64,000 nucleotides of DNA from Beijerinckiaceae bacterium (GTDB lineage Bacteria > Pseudomonadota > Alphaproteobacteria > Rhizobiales > Beijerinckiaceae). Below are positions 37,639 through 47,901 of the stretch, piece after piece. Position 1 is the stretch's first letter; each line of letters starts with the position of its first letter. The position numbers and the translations under genes are program-made. The DNA is taken from contig CP024846.1 in assembly GCA_004564215.1 (NCBI GenBank), positions 1,302,001 through 1,366,000 on the forward strand. The letters run 5' to 3'. The notes beneath the pieces were generated by a model. It did no database searches. It was not told the DNA's origin and was given only the letters and a program-made list of their open reading frames with translations.

Positions 37639-40161
37639 TCAGAACGTCTTGATAAATTCAATCAGGGCGCGCTTGTCGTCGTCGCTCAACACCGGTTCAG
37701 GGGCAAACGACTTCTCCTCATCGCTCAGACCCTCCACATTGTTGAACTCCGCCGTCCCGAAATAATGGCCGCGATTGACGACGAAGTCCGGACATTTGCT
37801 GAGCTTCAGCATTGGCTCCTTGAGATTAGCGAACTTCTGCCGCAGTTCCTCGTCGGAGACATTGTCCGGCAGCGTCAAAACATCCGCTTTCAACTTCAAG
37901 ACGAATTCACCAAGATTTTTGATGAAGGCCACCTTTTCAACCGGATCGTCGGTTTCGGAGCGCAAGCGGATATTGGACAAAAGATTGACCGGCATTCCTT
38001 TAGGGATCGGGCCGAGCGTCAATCCCCCGCCAGAGGCGACGAGCCCTGGAAACCAGCGATGCAACTTGGCCCTGAAGCCATCCTGAAGGGGCTCAAAGGC
38101 GTCGGGCACCGAGATATAGCCTTGCGGAATCGGAATCCAGCTTCGCGCCGAGGTCCGATCAATCACGCCCAGCGCCTTGTCGCCCAGCGTTTTGTCGCGC
38201 TCGCGTTTTTCCGGCCACAGCAATTGCTCGATCGAAGCCTGAAAGACTTCCATCCTGGCCTCGACGGAAGGACTTTCGTTGAACGGGCCGAGGCTATTGT
38301 TAAGCAGGAACGGGGCGGTCGACCAGATGCTGACCAGCGGGGGCACCCGGGTGTAGCCGCGTCCTCCGGCCGGCATCTTGTAAGGCTGCAGTTCCCCGGT
38401 GAAGGGATCTTGCACGGTGATGGTCCCGACCGAAGGCAGATCCTTGTAGGACGTCGAGGAGAAGTTATCCCAGATGTTGCCGGCAATGGCATTCGTCGCC
38501 AGCGGACTGCAGGCGTTGGTGCGCAGCAGCGTCACCGGGACGCGTACGTCGGTTGAAAGATAATTCCCGGCGAGGAAATCAGGCGCGGCGACGATCTTTC
38601 GCATCTCGTCCTTGAACTGATCCGTCTTGGTAAAATTCCAATAGCGTTTCCAGCAGGCGAGATAATCGGGACCGGCGCAGCCCGAGGGATCGAGACCCGC
38701 GACACTTTCGGGCAGTTTGCTCGAATGGCAGCGGGCGCACGTCTCGGCGAACACCGTCTTACCGCGTTCCAGCGACGCCTCTTCGGCGTGCAAATATTGG
38801 TCTCCGCCCGGCGCATCCTTCAGATTGTCCGGCTGTCCGGCCTTGAGAAAGAACAGCGCCATGTTGAACGTGCCGGCTTCCGTGGCCTGCCAATAGGATG
38901 AGTTCTTTTCGGCGGTCTTGATCTCAATCGGGCTGATCGTCTTGCCGCCGGCCACCGGATTGAAGTGCAAAAGCCATTCTTCGCTGAACAGACCGATGTT
39001 GAGATAGACCCGGTTCAGCGCGCCGAGCGCCCCGACCGAGTCCGATCCGTCCTTCAGCACATGCGGCGTCCAGACGGTCGCCGGCTTGTCGAAGAATTGG
39101 GTAAGCACCGGGGCGGAGGAAAAATCGTTGAGCTGCTTGTTATCGAGTTCTCCGCCGGACAGCGTTTCCTTCCCCCAGCGCTTGCCAATGGCAAGGCGAG
39201 GCAAGAGATTATAGACGGCGTTCATGGTTCTTGGATTATTGATATAGTCCGTCGAAACCAGCGAGGTGTCCATAGCGCCCGGCCGATAGGTCTTGACGAG
39301 CTGGTACATGAAATTCTTTGGATCGGCGCCGTAAATGAACAGCCGATCGACCCACATGTATTGAGCGCCCACCGTCGAATTGAGATCGGCCCATTGCGGA
39401 TGTGCGGGATCGGCCGGGGGGTGAATCGGGCTTGGCCCGACGTGGCAGAATCCGCAGGACATCCCTACCCTGTAGGGCCGCACCAAATTCGGATCGTTGA
39501 AGTATTTCTCGTCGGTATAATATCGGTTGGCGTCCCAGCTTTTCGCCGCGTCTTCGTTGAAATCCGGATTGGGAAAAAGGCGCAGGCCGACGATGCCGGT
39601 GGCATAGCCAAAGTAGGAGCCAACAGGGAGGGTCTGGTCCTTTCCGATTGCCTTGCCGCGGGCGCCGATCACAACCCCCGGATATTTTTTTTCATCCTCG
39701 AATGGATCGGCTGGACATTCCTTGTTGCGGATGTCGAGCCAAAGACCGAAGCGGCTCGGATCGGGGGCGGTCGCCTTGTCGAAGCAGGGCTCATTGACGA
39801 GGCCCAACCAACTCCAGCGCGAATCGCGGTCGGATTTCAAGCCAGGGTAGGAACTGATGATCTTCAGAAGGTCGAAGCCACCAAATGTTGCGGCGGTCAT
39901 CTTGTCCCAGAAGCGGTCGTTCCCGCCGGTCCAGACCACCCACATATTGCGGCCCTTGATTTCCTCCGGCGTCAGGGCGACCCCATTATCCATGTCATGG
40001 AAATAATCTTCCGAAGCCTGCGGAAAACTGGCGGCCTCCCGCCCAACGCGTTTTGCCTCATCGACCACGTGCCCGGATTGCGGAGACGAATCACAGCCCA
40101 AGAGAAAAATCATGCACGACAAAATGACGAGCCCGCCGCCAAGCACTCTCAATCGCGCCAT
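37639..40161 (-). CDS. Di-heme c-type cytochrome lipoprotein, oxygenase/peroxidase-like
   Basis: An 840-residue lipoprotein with lipobox LLGC (Cys23) and two c-heme sites, CGFCH (236-240) and CARCH (475-479). The stretch YLNIGLFSEEWLLHFN (386-401) lies between them. The size and heme spacing resemble large di-heme proteins such as the rubber oxygenase RoxA and the Pseudomonas fatty-acid dioxygenases of the cytochrome c peroxidase type, rather than small electron carriers. AGGGGA precedes the ATG at 40161. It opens the minus-strand cluster. Whether it acts as oxygenase, peroxidase or electron acceptor for the GMC enzyme cannot be decided by eye. Confidence 0.82.
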   Translation of the reverse strand: MARLRVLGGGLVILSCMIFLLGCDSSPQSGHVVDEAKRVGREAASFPQASEDYFHDMDNGVALTPEEIKGRNMWVVWTGGNDRFWDKMTAATFGGFDLLKIISSYPGLKSDRDSRWSWLGLVNEPCFDKATAPDPSRFGLWLDIRNKECPADPFEDEKKYPGVVIGARGKAIGKDQTLPVGSYFGYATGIVGLRLFPNPDFNEDAAKSWDANRYYTDEKYFNDPNLVRPYRVGMSCGFCHVGPSPIHPPADPAHPQWADLNSTVGAQYMWVDRLFIYGADPKNFMYQLVKTYRPGAMDTSLVSTDYINNPRTMNAVYNLLPRLAIGKRWGKETLSGGELDNKQLNDFSSAPVLTQFFDKPATVWTPHVLKDGSDSVGALGALNRVYLNIGLFSEEWLLHFNPVAGGKTISPIEIKTAEKNSSYWQATEAGTFNMALFFLKAGQPDNLKDAPGGDQYLHAEEASLERGKTVFAETCARCHSSKLPESVAGLDPSGCAGPDYLACWKRYWNFTKTDQFKDEMRKIVAAPDFLAGNYLSTDVRVPVTLLRTNACSPLATNAIAGNIWDNFSSTSYKDLPSVGTITVQDPFTGELQPYKMPAGGRGYTRVPPLVSIWSTAPFLLNNSLGPFNESPSVEARMEVFQASIEQLLWPEKRERDKTLGDKALGVIDRTSARSWIPIPQGYISVPDAFEPLQDGFRAKLHRWFPGLVASGGGLTLGPIPKGMPVNLLSNIRLRSETDDPVEKVAFIKNLGEFVLKLKADVLTLPDNVSDEELRQKFANLKEPMLKLSKCPDFVVNRGHYFGTAEFNNVEGLSDEEKSFAPEPVLSDDDKRALIEFIKTF

Positions 40162-40643
40162 AGTCCCCTTTCCCCCTTTTTTGTTGCGCCGCAAAAGCCC
40201 CGCGCATTTAATATTTAATAAAGCCAGCAGAAAATTTGGTTTGAACCCATGCAATCGCCAAGGCTTTCGGGCGCCGCAACGACACCGATGCCCCTAGCAT
40301 AAAAACGCTTCCCCCGAAACGAGCCACCGATCGTGGCGTGCGCGAAGCCCGCGAAAAGCGGACGGGCAGAGTTTTGAAAGCTAACCTATTTTGTGCGTGG
40401 CGAATAGTGATTTAGTTTCATGTCGTAGGCACGCCGACCCTCTGCTCGCCGCTGGCGAATAACGCGCGAGAAGCAACGTCGGCCTGTGCCGAACGACAGG
40501 TATGCACGGGGAGCCTTTTCCGATTCGCAGGGGAATGTTAACCTAAAGCACTTGTGGATGATCGTCCCGCTGCTTTCGTCGATGAGGCCATCGGTCTATT
40601 CAAGACAAGATGTGTTCGCGGACCACGGTGAAAGGATAAGCAG
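40162..40643. other. Divergent intergenic region between the cytochrome and catalase-like genes
   Basis: 482 bases without a credible gene. A 95-codon plus-strand frame runs into the catalase-like gene but has no ribosome-binding site or familiar sequence. TAACCT occurs twice (near 40383 and 40539) in front of the plus-strand gene. Promoters for both directions must lie here, but I cannot assign boxes. Confidence 0.5.
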
Positions 40644-41819
40644 ATGTTCCTCAAGGCATTGCATGACGCGCTGGTGTTCTTCCTGCACGTGGAACGCCGA
40701 TTGGAACCCTGGTTCCGGCCGCAGTTCGACCGGATTTTTCGTGAGCCTCTGGCGAAAATCATCCAATTCCTGATCAATGTGCAACGAAGCGATGAAGGTC
40801 TTCGGCTGGCCGAGGAACGGCTTCTCCCCCATGAGAAGGAGTTCGAGCAGGAGATCATCGACCAGATGGCGCAGCAGATGCGTAATCATTTCAAGCCGGG
40901 AGCCTATGAGCGCGGCGGCAACACCAAGACCCATGGAATTGTCCGCGGCACATTGACGATCCGGGACGATGTGCCTGTCCATATGCGACACGGCATCTTT
41001 GCCGAGCCCCGCACCTATCCGGTTTGGGTCCGCTATTCGGGGCCCGGTCCCGATGTTCCCGCCGATATCAACGACGTCGGTTTTGGCAGCATGACAATTA
41101 AAATAATGGGCGTTCCCGGTCCGAAGCTGCTCGATGATGAGAAATTCACCCAGGATCTTCTCTGCGTCTGTACACCCACCTTCGTCACGCCCGACACCCG
41201 CGCAAATGCGAAACTGCAGGATTGGAGCACAAGGGAAATGCCGGTGTTCTATTTCCTCAACCCCAAGGACACGCACCTGCTCGATTTTTTCATGCAGTCG
41301 CTGTGGAACGGGACGCAATATAATCCGCTTGGACAATATTATTACAGCTGCGTGCCTTATCTTCTCGGCGAAGGCCAAGCGATGCAATATTCCTTCTATC
41401 CAAGAACCGAAGTCTGTCGCGACATACCGGGCTTGCCGTTCCGCGCGCCGTTCAATTACCTTCGCGACAATATGGTCAAGACGCTCGCGGAAAAAGACGT
41501 CGAGTTCGATATTCGCGTGCAGGTTCAAACCGACCCGTTCCGGATGCCGATCGAAAACGCGGCCGTTCTCTGGCCGGAAAAATTATCCCCCCGCGTGCCG
41601 GTGGCCACGCTGCACATTCCCGCGCAAAAATTCGACTCTCCCGCGCAATTCGCTTTCGCCAAAACGCTGTCCTACAATCCATGGCACTCCCTGCCGGAAC
41701 ATAGGCCTCTCGGCAATCAGAGCCGCGTGAGGCTCAGGCTCTATACGGAATTGTCGAGATTCCGCCAGAGGATGAACAACACGCCGCATCAGGAGCCAAC
41801 CGGCGACGAGGTTTTTTAG
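40644..41819 (+). CDS. Catalase-fold heme protein (short catalase-related family)
   Basis: A 391-residue protein, shorter than a full catalase (about 480 or more). The distal His97 in KTHGIVRGTLTI and a C-terminal proximal Tyr367 in RLRLYTELSRFR are in the expected places. The usual catalase family signatures are otherwise degraded and the C-terminal catalase domain is missing. Related short catalases include allene oxide synthase-like enzymes that convert fatty-acid hydroperoxides, and organic-peroxide peroxidases. AAAGGAT precedes the ATG. It is divergent from the di-heme cytochrome gene and likely belongs to the same pathway. Confidence 0.82.
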   Translation: MFLKALHDALVFFLHVERRLEPWFRPQFDRIFREPLAKIIQFLINVQRSDEGLRLAEERLLPHEKEFEQEIIDQMAQQMRNHFKPGAYERGGNTKTHGIVRGTLTIRDDVPVHMRHGIFAEPRTYPVWVRYSGPGPDVPADINDVGFGSMTIKIMGVPGPKLLDDEKFTQDLLCVCTPTFVTPDTRANAKLQDWSTREMPVFYFLNPKDTHLLDFFMQSLWNGTQYNPLGQYYYSCVPYLLGEGQAMQYSFYPRTEVCRDIPGLPFRAPFNYLRDNMVKTLAEKDVEFDIRVQVQTDPFRMPIENAAVLWPEKLSPRVPVATLHIPAQKFDSPAQFAFAKTLSYNPWHSLPEHRPLGNQSRVRLRLYTELSRFRQRMNNTPHQEPTGDEVF

Positions 41820-42004
41820 GCGATCGTTGTCAACGCGCCGTCTTCACGCCGGTCTTGTTCGTGCTTATCCTGCCGCGACCCCCGCACCCCAGGAAAGACG
41901 ATGCAAGACGGCGGCGCGCGAAAGACTTCACGGGACTTTAGGCGATTGTGGCACTGCCCGGCGGGCTGCTCGGATGATCCCTCGCGGCCGTCCGGCGCTC
42001 TGCC

Positions 42005-42712
42005 ATGACCGAGACGGCGACCGCGCTGGTCCTTTTTTCGGGCGGCCAGGATTCCACTACATGCCTTGCCCTGGCGCTCGATCGATATGCGCGAATCGAA
42101 ACCGTCGGGTTTGACTATAATCAGCGCCATCGGGTGGAACTCGATCAGCGCAATCTGATCCGCGAGTCGCTCAAAAAAAGCTTTCCCGCTTGGGGCGAAC
42201 GGCTGGGCGAGGATCATTTGATCTCCATCGGCGCTCTGGCCGAGATTTCTTCAACCGCGATGACCGAGGATATCGAGATCATTGTCGACGAGAGCGGGCT
42301 GCCGAACACCTTCGTCCCCGGGCGCAATCTGATGTTTTTGACCCTGGCGGGGGCGATCGCCTATCGGCGCGGCCTCAAGCACATCATCGGAGGCATGTGC
42401 GAGACGGATTTTTCCGGTTATCCCGATTGCCGCGACGATACCGTTAAAGCCATGCAGCTCGCCTTGAACCTCGGCATGGACAGCCGTTTTGTGGTCGAAA
42501 CCCCACTGATGTGGCTCGACAAGGCCGCGACCTGGCATTTGGCGGAAACGCTCGGCGGGGCGCGCCTTGTCGATCTCATCATCGAGCAAACCCATAGCTG
42601 CTACCTCGGCGAGCGAGGTCTCAGGCACGAATGGGGCTACGGTTGCGGCACCTGTCCCGCGTGCCGCCTGCGCGCCGAGGGCTGGCGAAAATATGCCGCC
42701 TCCCGGTCCTGA
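42005..42712 (+). CDS. queC: 7-cyano-7-deazaguanine synthase
   Basis: QueC makes preQ0 from carboxydeazaguanine with ATP and ammonia in queuosine synthesis. The 235-residue protein has the PP-loop [15 protein letters not shown], the block [13 protein letters not shown], and the C-terminal zinc-binding [10 protein letters not shown]. It stands alone; no other que gene is in the window. Confidence 0.96.
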   Translation: MTETATALVLFSGGQDSTTCLALALDRYARIETVGFDYNQRHRVELDQRNLIRESLKKSFPAWGERLGEDHLISIGALAEISSTAMTEDIEIIVDESGLPNTFVPGRNLMFLTLAGAIAYRRGLKHIIGGMCETDFSGYPDCRDDTVKAMQLALNLGMDSRFVVETPLMWLDKAATWHLAETLGGARLVDLIIEQTHSCYLGERGLRHEWGYGCGTCPACRLRAEGWRKYAASRS

Positions 42713-43006
42713 ACGAAGCATTTTAAGGGCCCCATTCGAAGGAAGCTGCTTAGTTAAGGCACCGCCTTATCCTGGCAACGCCCATGCTCCGAAGCCAAAA
42801 CGGCTGCGACTTTCCGCCGCAGGCCGCCGCGCGACCCGCCGCGCCGGTCAAAAGCGCGCCGCCCTCTTTCCCCCCTGCGGGTTTCGTGTATAAGCGTGCA
42901 GCGCGCCAAGGTGCGCAGCATCCGCCGGACCCCTCGCTGGACGACATCCTGGCCGGGACCGAACGGATCGCAAACATCCCTGGATCATACAAACGAGGTT
43001 TATCCG

Positions 43007-43276
43007 ATGTCGATTACGGCGACGCGCAAACAGGCGCTTGTGAAAGACTATGCATTGAAACCTGGCGATACCGGTTCTCCGGAAGTCCAGGTTGCTATTT
43101 TGACCGAGCGGATCACCAATCTGACCGAGCATTTCAAGACTCACGTGAAAGACAATCACTCGCGTCGTGGTCTGCTCAAGCTCGTTTCGCAGCGGCGCCA
43201 GCTGCTCGACTATGTCAAGGCGAAGGACGAGCCACGCTACAAGTCGCTGATCGAACGCCTTGGCATCCGCCGCTAA
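43007..43276 (+). CDS. rpsO: 30S ribosomal protein S15
   Basis: An 89-residue protein of standard length with the S15 landmarks [44 protein letters not shown] and a C-terminal LIERLGIRR. It binds 16S rRNA in the platform of the small subunit. GAGG lies eleven bases before the ATG at 43007. The rpsO-pnp pair is conserved across Proteobacteria. Confidence 0.97.
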   Translation: MSITATRKQALVKDYALKPGDTGSPEVQVAILTERITNLTEHFKTHVKDNHSRRGLLKLVSQRRQLLDYVKAKDEPRYKSLIERLGIRR

Positions 43277-43674
43277 CCGCGTTTGCATCGGAAGCCGCGC
43301 GTTGACGGCCTCTCTCTGCTCGAGTGCAGCGCATTGAACTTAGCCGGCTTGCACTCCACGCAAGCCGAGGCTGAGCCTTGTTTCCTGTTCGGACGAACAG
43401 CGCGCAGTCTTGCCTGCGCTGGCAAAAACGGTTGCCTTGCCGAAAAGGCTGGGCGCCAAAAATGCCGATGCTCGGACTTTTCGCAAAAACGGGTGTAAAT
43501 ATAGGCGAGAAGCCGGAGACGGCTGTAGGATCGGAGCGTGGCGGCATGGGGCTGCCACCCCAACTCTGGCGAAGACTGAACCTCCATGGCAGGATCGCAA
43601 GGCGCTGTTCGCAGCCTCTCGCCATCTTGCTTTGGTGTTGGTCTTCGCCTTTCCAATCTAAGAAAGACGAATGA
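43277..43674. other. rpsO-pnp intergenic region
   Basis: 398 bases without a credible gene. In other bacteria this gap carries the pnp leader, where an RNase III-cut stem-loop allows pnp autoregulation. I found no long perfect stem here by eye. Short same-direction frames lack ribosome-binding sites and familiar sequence. Confidence 0.5.
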
Positions 43675-45819
43675 ATGTTCGAAATCCATCGTGAAGAACT
43701 CGATTGGGCGGGGCGCAAGCTCGTGCTCGAAACCGGCAAAATCGCGCGCCAGGCCGACGGCGCTGTCGTCGCGACCTATGGGGAAACGACGGTTCTTGCC
43801 ACCGTCGTCTCAGCCAAGGTGCCAAAGCCCGGCATCGACTTCTTTCCCCTGACCGTCAACTACCAAGAAAAAGCCTTTGCGGCGGGACGCATTCCCGGCG
43901 GTTATTTCAAGCGCGAGGGCCGGCCTTCGGAAAAGGAAACCCTGGTTTCCCGTCTCATCGATCGCCCCATTCGTCCCTTGTTTCCGGATGGCTACCGCAA
44001 CGATACCCAAGTCGTGGTGACGGTGCTTTCGCATGACCTCGAAAACGATCCCGATATTTTGGCGATGGTTGCAAGCTCCGCGGCCTTGACCCTTTCCGGC
44101 ATCCCCTTCATGGGGCCGGTCGGAGGCGCCCGCGTCGGTTTTATCGGCGGTGCGCTGAAACTCAATCCGACCTTGGAAGAATTGAAGGATTCATCGCTCG
44201 ACCTCGTGGTGGCCGGAACCAGCGACGCCGTGTTGATGGTCGAATCGGAAGCCAAGGAACTCTCGGAAACAATGATGCTCCAGGCCGTGATGACCGGCCA
44301 TGCGGGGTTTCAGCCGGTGATCGACGCGATCATCCGGCTCGCCGAAAAGGCCGCCAAACCGCCGCGCGATCTTGTCGTTGTGGACAATGACGAGGTCGAA
44401 ACAGCGGTGCGCCAGATCGCCGAGGCGGAACTGCGCGAGGCCTATAAGATTACCGCGAAACAAGACCGCTATAATGCGGTGGACGCTGTGAAAGCCAAAG
44501 TCACCGCGGCACTTTTCCCGCTCGAGAGCGAGGCAAGATTTTCCAAGGAACGCGTCGCGGAAGTCTTCCACGAGTTGCAAGCCAAGGTGGTCCGCTGGAA
44601 CATCCTCGATACGGGGATCAGAATCGACGGACGCGACGTCAAAACAGTTCGGCCCATTCTTGCGGAAGTCGGAATCTTGCCGCGAACCCATGGCTCGGCG
44701 CTGTTTACGCGCGGCGAGACCCAAGCCCTTGTCGTGGCGACCCTCGGCACCGGCGAGGATGAGCAATTCGTCGACAGTTTGGAAGGCACCTACAAGGAGC
44801 GCTTCCTTCTGCATTATAATTTTCCGCCCTATTCGGTGGGCGAGACGGGCCGCATGGGTTCGCCCGGACGGCGCGAAATCGGCCATGGCAAGCTGGCGTG
44901 GCGGGCAATTCGTCCGATGCTGCCGACGGCTGCCGAGTTTCCCTACACGATCCGGATCGTGTCGGAAATCACCGAATCGAACGGCTCGTCCTCAATGGCG
45001 ACGGTCTGCGGCTCTTCGCTCGCGCTGATGGACGCCGGCGTCCCGTTGAAGCGGCCGACCGCCGGCATCGCCATGGGCCTCATCCTGGAAGGCGAGCGCT
45101 TCGCGGTTCTCTCCGATATTCTCGGCGACGAGGACCATTTGGGCGACATGGATTTCAAGGTGGCCGGCACCCAGGAAGGTGTCACATCGCTTCAGATGGA
45201 CATCAAAATCACCGGCATCAATGAAGAAATCATGCGGGTCGCCCTCGATCAGGCCAAGGAAGGCAGACTTCATATCCTGAACGAAATGTCCAAGGCGCTC
45301 ACCGGCGCCCGTGCCGAACTGGGCGAATTCGCGCCTCGGATCGAGACCTTGAAAATCCCGACCGACAAGATTCGGGAGGTCATCGGGACCGGAGGCAAGG
45401 TCATCCGCGAGATCGTCGAGAAAACCGGCGCCAAGATCAATATCGAGGACGATGGCACAGTAAAGGTTGCCTCTGCCGACGCCAATTCGATTCGCGCCGC
45501 GATCAATTGGATCAAGTCGATCGCTAATGATCCGGAAGTCGGCCAAATCTATGAAGGCACCGTCGTGAAAGTGGTGGATTTCGGCGCCTTTGTGAACTTC
45601 TTCGGCGCCAAGGACGGTCTCGTCCATATTTCGCAACTTGCGAAGGGAAGGGTCGCCAAATCCTCCGATGTCGTCAAGGAAGGCGACAAGGTCAAAGTGA
45701 AGCTTTTGGGCTTCGACGATCGCGGCAAGGTGCGCCTTTCCATGCGCCTCGTCGATCAAGAGACCGGCGAAGATCTGGAAGCCAAGGAAAAGCTCGAACA
45801 GCAGGAAGCTGGCGAATAA
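43675..45819 (+). CDS. pnp: Polynucleotide phosphorylase
   Basis: PNPase is the 3'-5' phosphorolytic exonuclease of the degradosome. The 714-residue protein has the standard order: first RNase PH domain (ending before ~240), an alpha-helical linker, second RNase PH domain with [19 protein letters not shown] and the catalytic [27 protein letters not shown], a KH domain ([15 protein letters not shown]) and an S1 domain ([16 protein letters not shown]). The ATG at 43675 is chosen; a nearby ATG at 43671 is out of frame. Confidence 0.97.
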   Translation: MFEIHREELDWAGRKLVLETGKIARQADGAVVATYGETTVLATVVSAKVPKPGIDFFPLTVNYQEKAFAAGRIPGGYFKREGRPSEKETLVSRLIDRPIRPLFPDGYRNDTQVVVTVLSHDLENDPDILAMVASSAALTLSGIPFMGPVGGARVGFIGGALKLNPTLEELKDSSLDLVVAGTSDAVLMVESEAKELSETMMLQAVMTGHAGFQPVIDAIIRLAEKAAKPPRDLVVVDNDEVETAVRQIAEAELREAYKITAKQDRYNAVDAVKAKVTAALFPLESEARFSKERVAEVFHELQAKVVRWNILDTGIRIDGRDVKTVRPILAEVGILPRTHGSALFTRGETQALVVATLGTGEDEQFVDSLEGTYKERFLLHYNFPPYSVGETGRMGSPGRREIGHGKLAWRAIRPMLPTAAEFPYTIRIVSEITESNGSSSMATVCGSSLALMDAGVPLKRPTAGIAMGLILEGERFAVLSDILGDEDHLGDMDFKVAGTQEGVTSLQMDIKITGINEEIMRVALDQAKEGRLHILNEMSKALTGARAELGEFAPRIETLKIPTDKIREVIGTGGKVIREIVEKTGAKINIEDDGTVKVASADANSIRAAINWIKSIANDPEVGQIYEGTVVKVVDFGAFVNFFGAKDGLVHISQLAKGRVAKSSDVVKEGDKVKVKLLGFDDRGKVRLSMRLVDQETGEDLEAKEKLEQQEAGE

Positions 45820-45828
45820 TCATGCGAA

Positions 45829-45850
45829 AGGGGCCGGAAATCCGGCCCCT
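45829..45850 (+). terminator. Hairpin terminator after pnp
   Basis: AGGGGCCGG-AAAT-CCGGCCCCT forms a perfect nine-pair GC-rich stem with an AAAT loop, nine bases after the pnp stop. There is no T-tract, so it may act with Rho or mainly as a 3' stabiliser. Confidence 0.7.
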
Positions 45851-45963
45851 GTCCGCCGCTCGAATGCGCTGCAACTGAGTTGGCGCATTGAGCTGCGCGC
45901 CGGGCCGCAGCTTTCAAGCTGCCCTCGAACCAGTCAATTCTCTCAGCCAATCGCCCCAAAATG

Positions 45964-47646
45964 TCAGAAGCCCACGCCCATCGGCGCGGCGCCGCCGTTC
46001 GGGTGGGCGCCGGCATTGGCGGAATTTTGCGCGGAGGGCGGCGACGATGAGGGTTCGGCTTGCGGACGCGGTTGGCTGGCTTCACGTGCCGGCGCGCGCA
46101 CGGCCACCGGCGGCCGCACGCGCGGCGGTTTCGGCGGGGGCGCCAGCGAAACTGCTTGATCCGGCTGCGGACGGCGCGCCAGAGCATCGATTCTTTTCGG
46201 CCGCTTGAACCGCCCGTTCTGCGGCTCCGGTCGGGCAATGACGGGCGCAACGCAAACACTCGCCTTTTGCTCTTTCAGATCGGCCAGAACCTGATCGTCG
46301 ATCTTGATCTCGCTGATCGCCGGGCGGCCCCGCTTTTCCAAATAACGGCTCAGAGCCTGCTCGGTTTTGGCGTCGAGCGTGCCACTTTCATTGCCGTCAA
46401 AACAACCAAGTCTCCGCAATTCGGTTTGCAGGGCGGCGATCTGAAGCGGCCTGTTGACGTCCGCGGCCCTCGACGCGGCGTCAATTTCCTTCTGAGCGGA
46501 TCCCGTATCCGCATCTCTTTCAAGCGATGCTTCGATGTCCTGAATCCTGGCGGCGGCGGCCGTCTTGACCGCATCGCAGGGCGTTGCCTGCATCAAACTC
46601 CGAAGGCGGGCGACATCCTCCGTCCCCTCTAGAATCGTACTATCGCGGTGACACGCATCGTCGTCGGCCGCGAGCGACGATCCGCCGCGCGCTTTTTCAT
46701 CCGCGATCGCCCGCTCCAGCGCCTTCAAACGATACCGCGCTTCGACCGAGTAGAAGGACGACGGAAAATGCTCGATGAAATCGCGAAGTGCGGCGGGGTC
46801 CTCTGTCGCGCGAAGCTTTTCCCAGGCGATCTTGTCGTTCTGATTGAGATAATATTCGCCGACCAAGGAAACATAGGTCTCGGGGCGCTGCCGGCCGCCG
46901 GTCTCGGCATTCACATCACCGGCGACGCGACGGAACATCATTTCGATTTCCAGGCCCGGCTCCTTCAGCCGGCGCAGGAAGGCTTTGGTGAACGGACTAT
47001 TGCGGCCTTCCCCATCGAGCGCGACCTCCCCAGGGGCGGCGGCATAGGCCACAAGCAAGCCTTCGATCTTGTCGATGCGTTGGAGGCCTCGGCCGCGGTC
47101 TCCGACCACGACCGGCGGCGACGCCGAAACGATCTTTGCCAGCCGTTCAGCGACCGGATTATTGCGGCACGCATCGAGAACCACAATCTTGACGCCGTCC
47201 GAACGATCGAGCAAGGCCCGGATATTTTCGACCGAGATGGTTTCGAACGGCAGGCTGATGTCGTCCTTTATGTCGGCATCGACCGGCAAAAGAAAATTTT
47301 GTCCCAAATATTGGATCGCATGGCCGGCAAAATAGAAGAGAGCCGCGTCCGCGCCGACAGCCGAGCGCGTGAATTGTTGAAGGGCTTTGTTCGAGGTGGC
47401 TATATCGGCATCGATTTCCAGCTGAACCTCGAAGCCGAGCCCGCGCAGCGCCGCAGCTACGTCCTGGGCATCGTCGCGCGGATTGGCGAGTTCCAGAGCC
47501 GGATTTTTATAGGCGGAATTGCCGAGGACAAGGGCGACGCGCCGGTCCGCCAAGGCAAAGCTCGTCGAAAGGATCAGCGCAACGAAGCCGGCAATGAAAA
47601 CGCCCGTGGCGCCGAACCCTTTAAATTTCATAGCACCGGTTCGCAT
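45964..47646 (-). CDS. Periplasmic caspase-like peptidase (C14) with peptidoglycan-binding region
   Basis: A 560-residue secreted protein: signal peptide (hydrophobic core to STSFALA), a caspase p20 fold starting RRVALVLGNSAY with catalytic His109 in FYFAGHA and Cys160 in VVLDACRNNP, a helical middle, a peptidoglycan-binding-like repeat (LQTELRRLGCFDG...LDAKTEQALSRYL), and a Pro-rich tail. Bacterial caspase-like proteins act as Arg/Lys-specific proteases. The ATG at 47646 follows AAGGAAGG; ATGs at 47631 and 47688 are possible. It is divergent from the type VI operon. Confidence 0.85.
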   Translation of the reverse strand: MRTGAMKFKGFGATGVFIAGFVALILSTSFALADRRVALVLGNSAYKNPALELANPRDDAQDVAAALRGLGFEVQLEIDADIATSNKALQQFTRSAVGADAALFYFAGHAIQYLGQNFLLPVDADIKDDISLPFETISVENIRALLDRSDGVKIVVLDACRNNPVAERLAKIVSASPPVVVGDRGRGLQRIDKIEGLLVAYAAAPGEVALDGEGRNSPFTKAFLRRLKEPGLEIEMMFRRVAGDVNAETGGRQRPETYVSLVGEYYLNQNDKIAWEKLRATEDPAALRDFIEHFPSSFYSVEARYRLKALERAIADEKARGGSSLAADDDACHRDSTILEGTEDVARLRSLMQATPCDAVKTAAAARIQDIEASLERDADTGSAQKEIDAASRAADVNRPLQIAALQTELRRLGCFDGNESGTLDAKTEQALSRYLEKRGRPAISEIKIDDQVLADLKEQKASVCVAPVIARPEPQNGRFKRPKRIDALARRPQPDQAVSLAPPPKPPRVRPPVAVRAPAREASQPRPQAEPSSSPPSAQNSANAGAHPNGGAAPMGVGF

Positions 47647-47901
47647 GTGGTCGACACCTTCCTTAACATGAGCACCTATCGACGCCAAACCAAGTTCAGG
47701 TTAAGGATGGCGCTTGGGCGACTGCAGCGTGCGTTGGCGCACGCTGGACGTCCGATGTCATCTGGACAGCGCTCATGGCGAAGGCCAAGGTGAGTCGGCG
47801 GCGACCTTGATCGTGACGGCGGGGCGTCAGCCCAAGTTGAGGGACGCCCGAAGGCCGCAATTGGGAAACTCAACCTCAGATTGAGTGTTGGAGCCGCTTC
47901 G

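Noticed and set aside
38965..40218. A 417-codon open frame antisense to the di-heme cytochrome gene
   Set aside because: No familiar sequence; the opposite strand has lipobox and CxxCH motifs in the right frame.
40486..40773. A 95-codon frame upstream of and overlapping the catalase-like gene
   Set aside because: No ribosome-binding site, no recognisable sequence, and it runs into a well-supported start at 40644.
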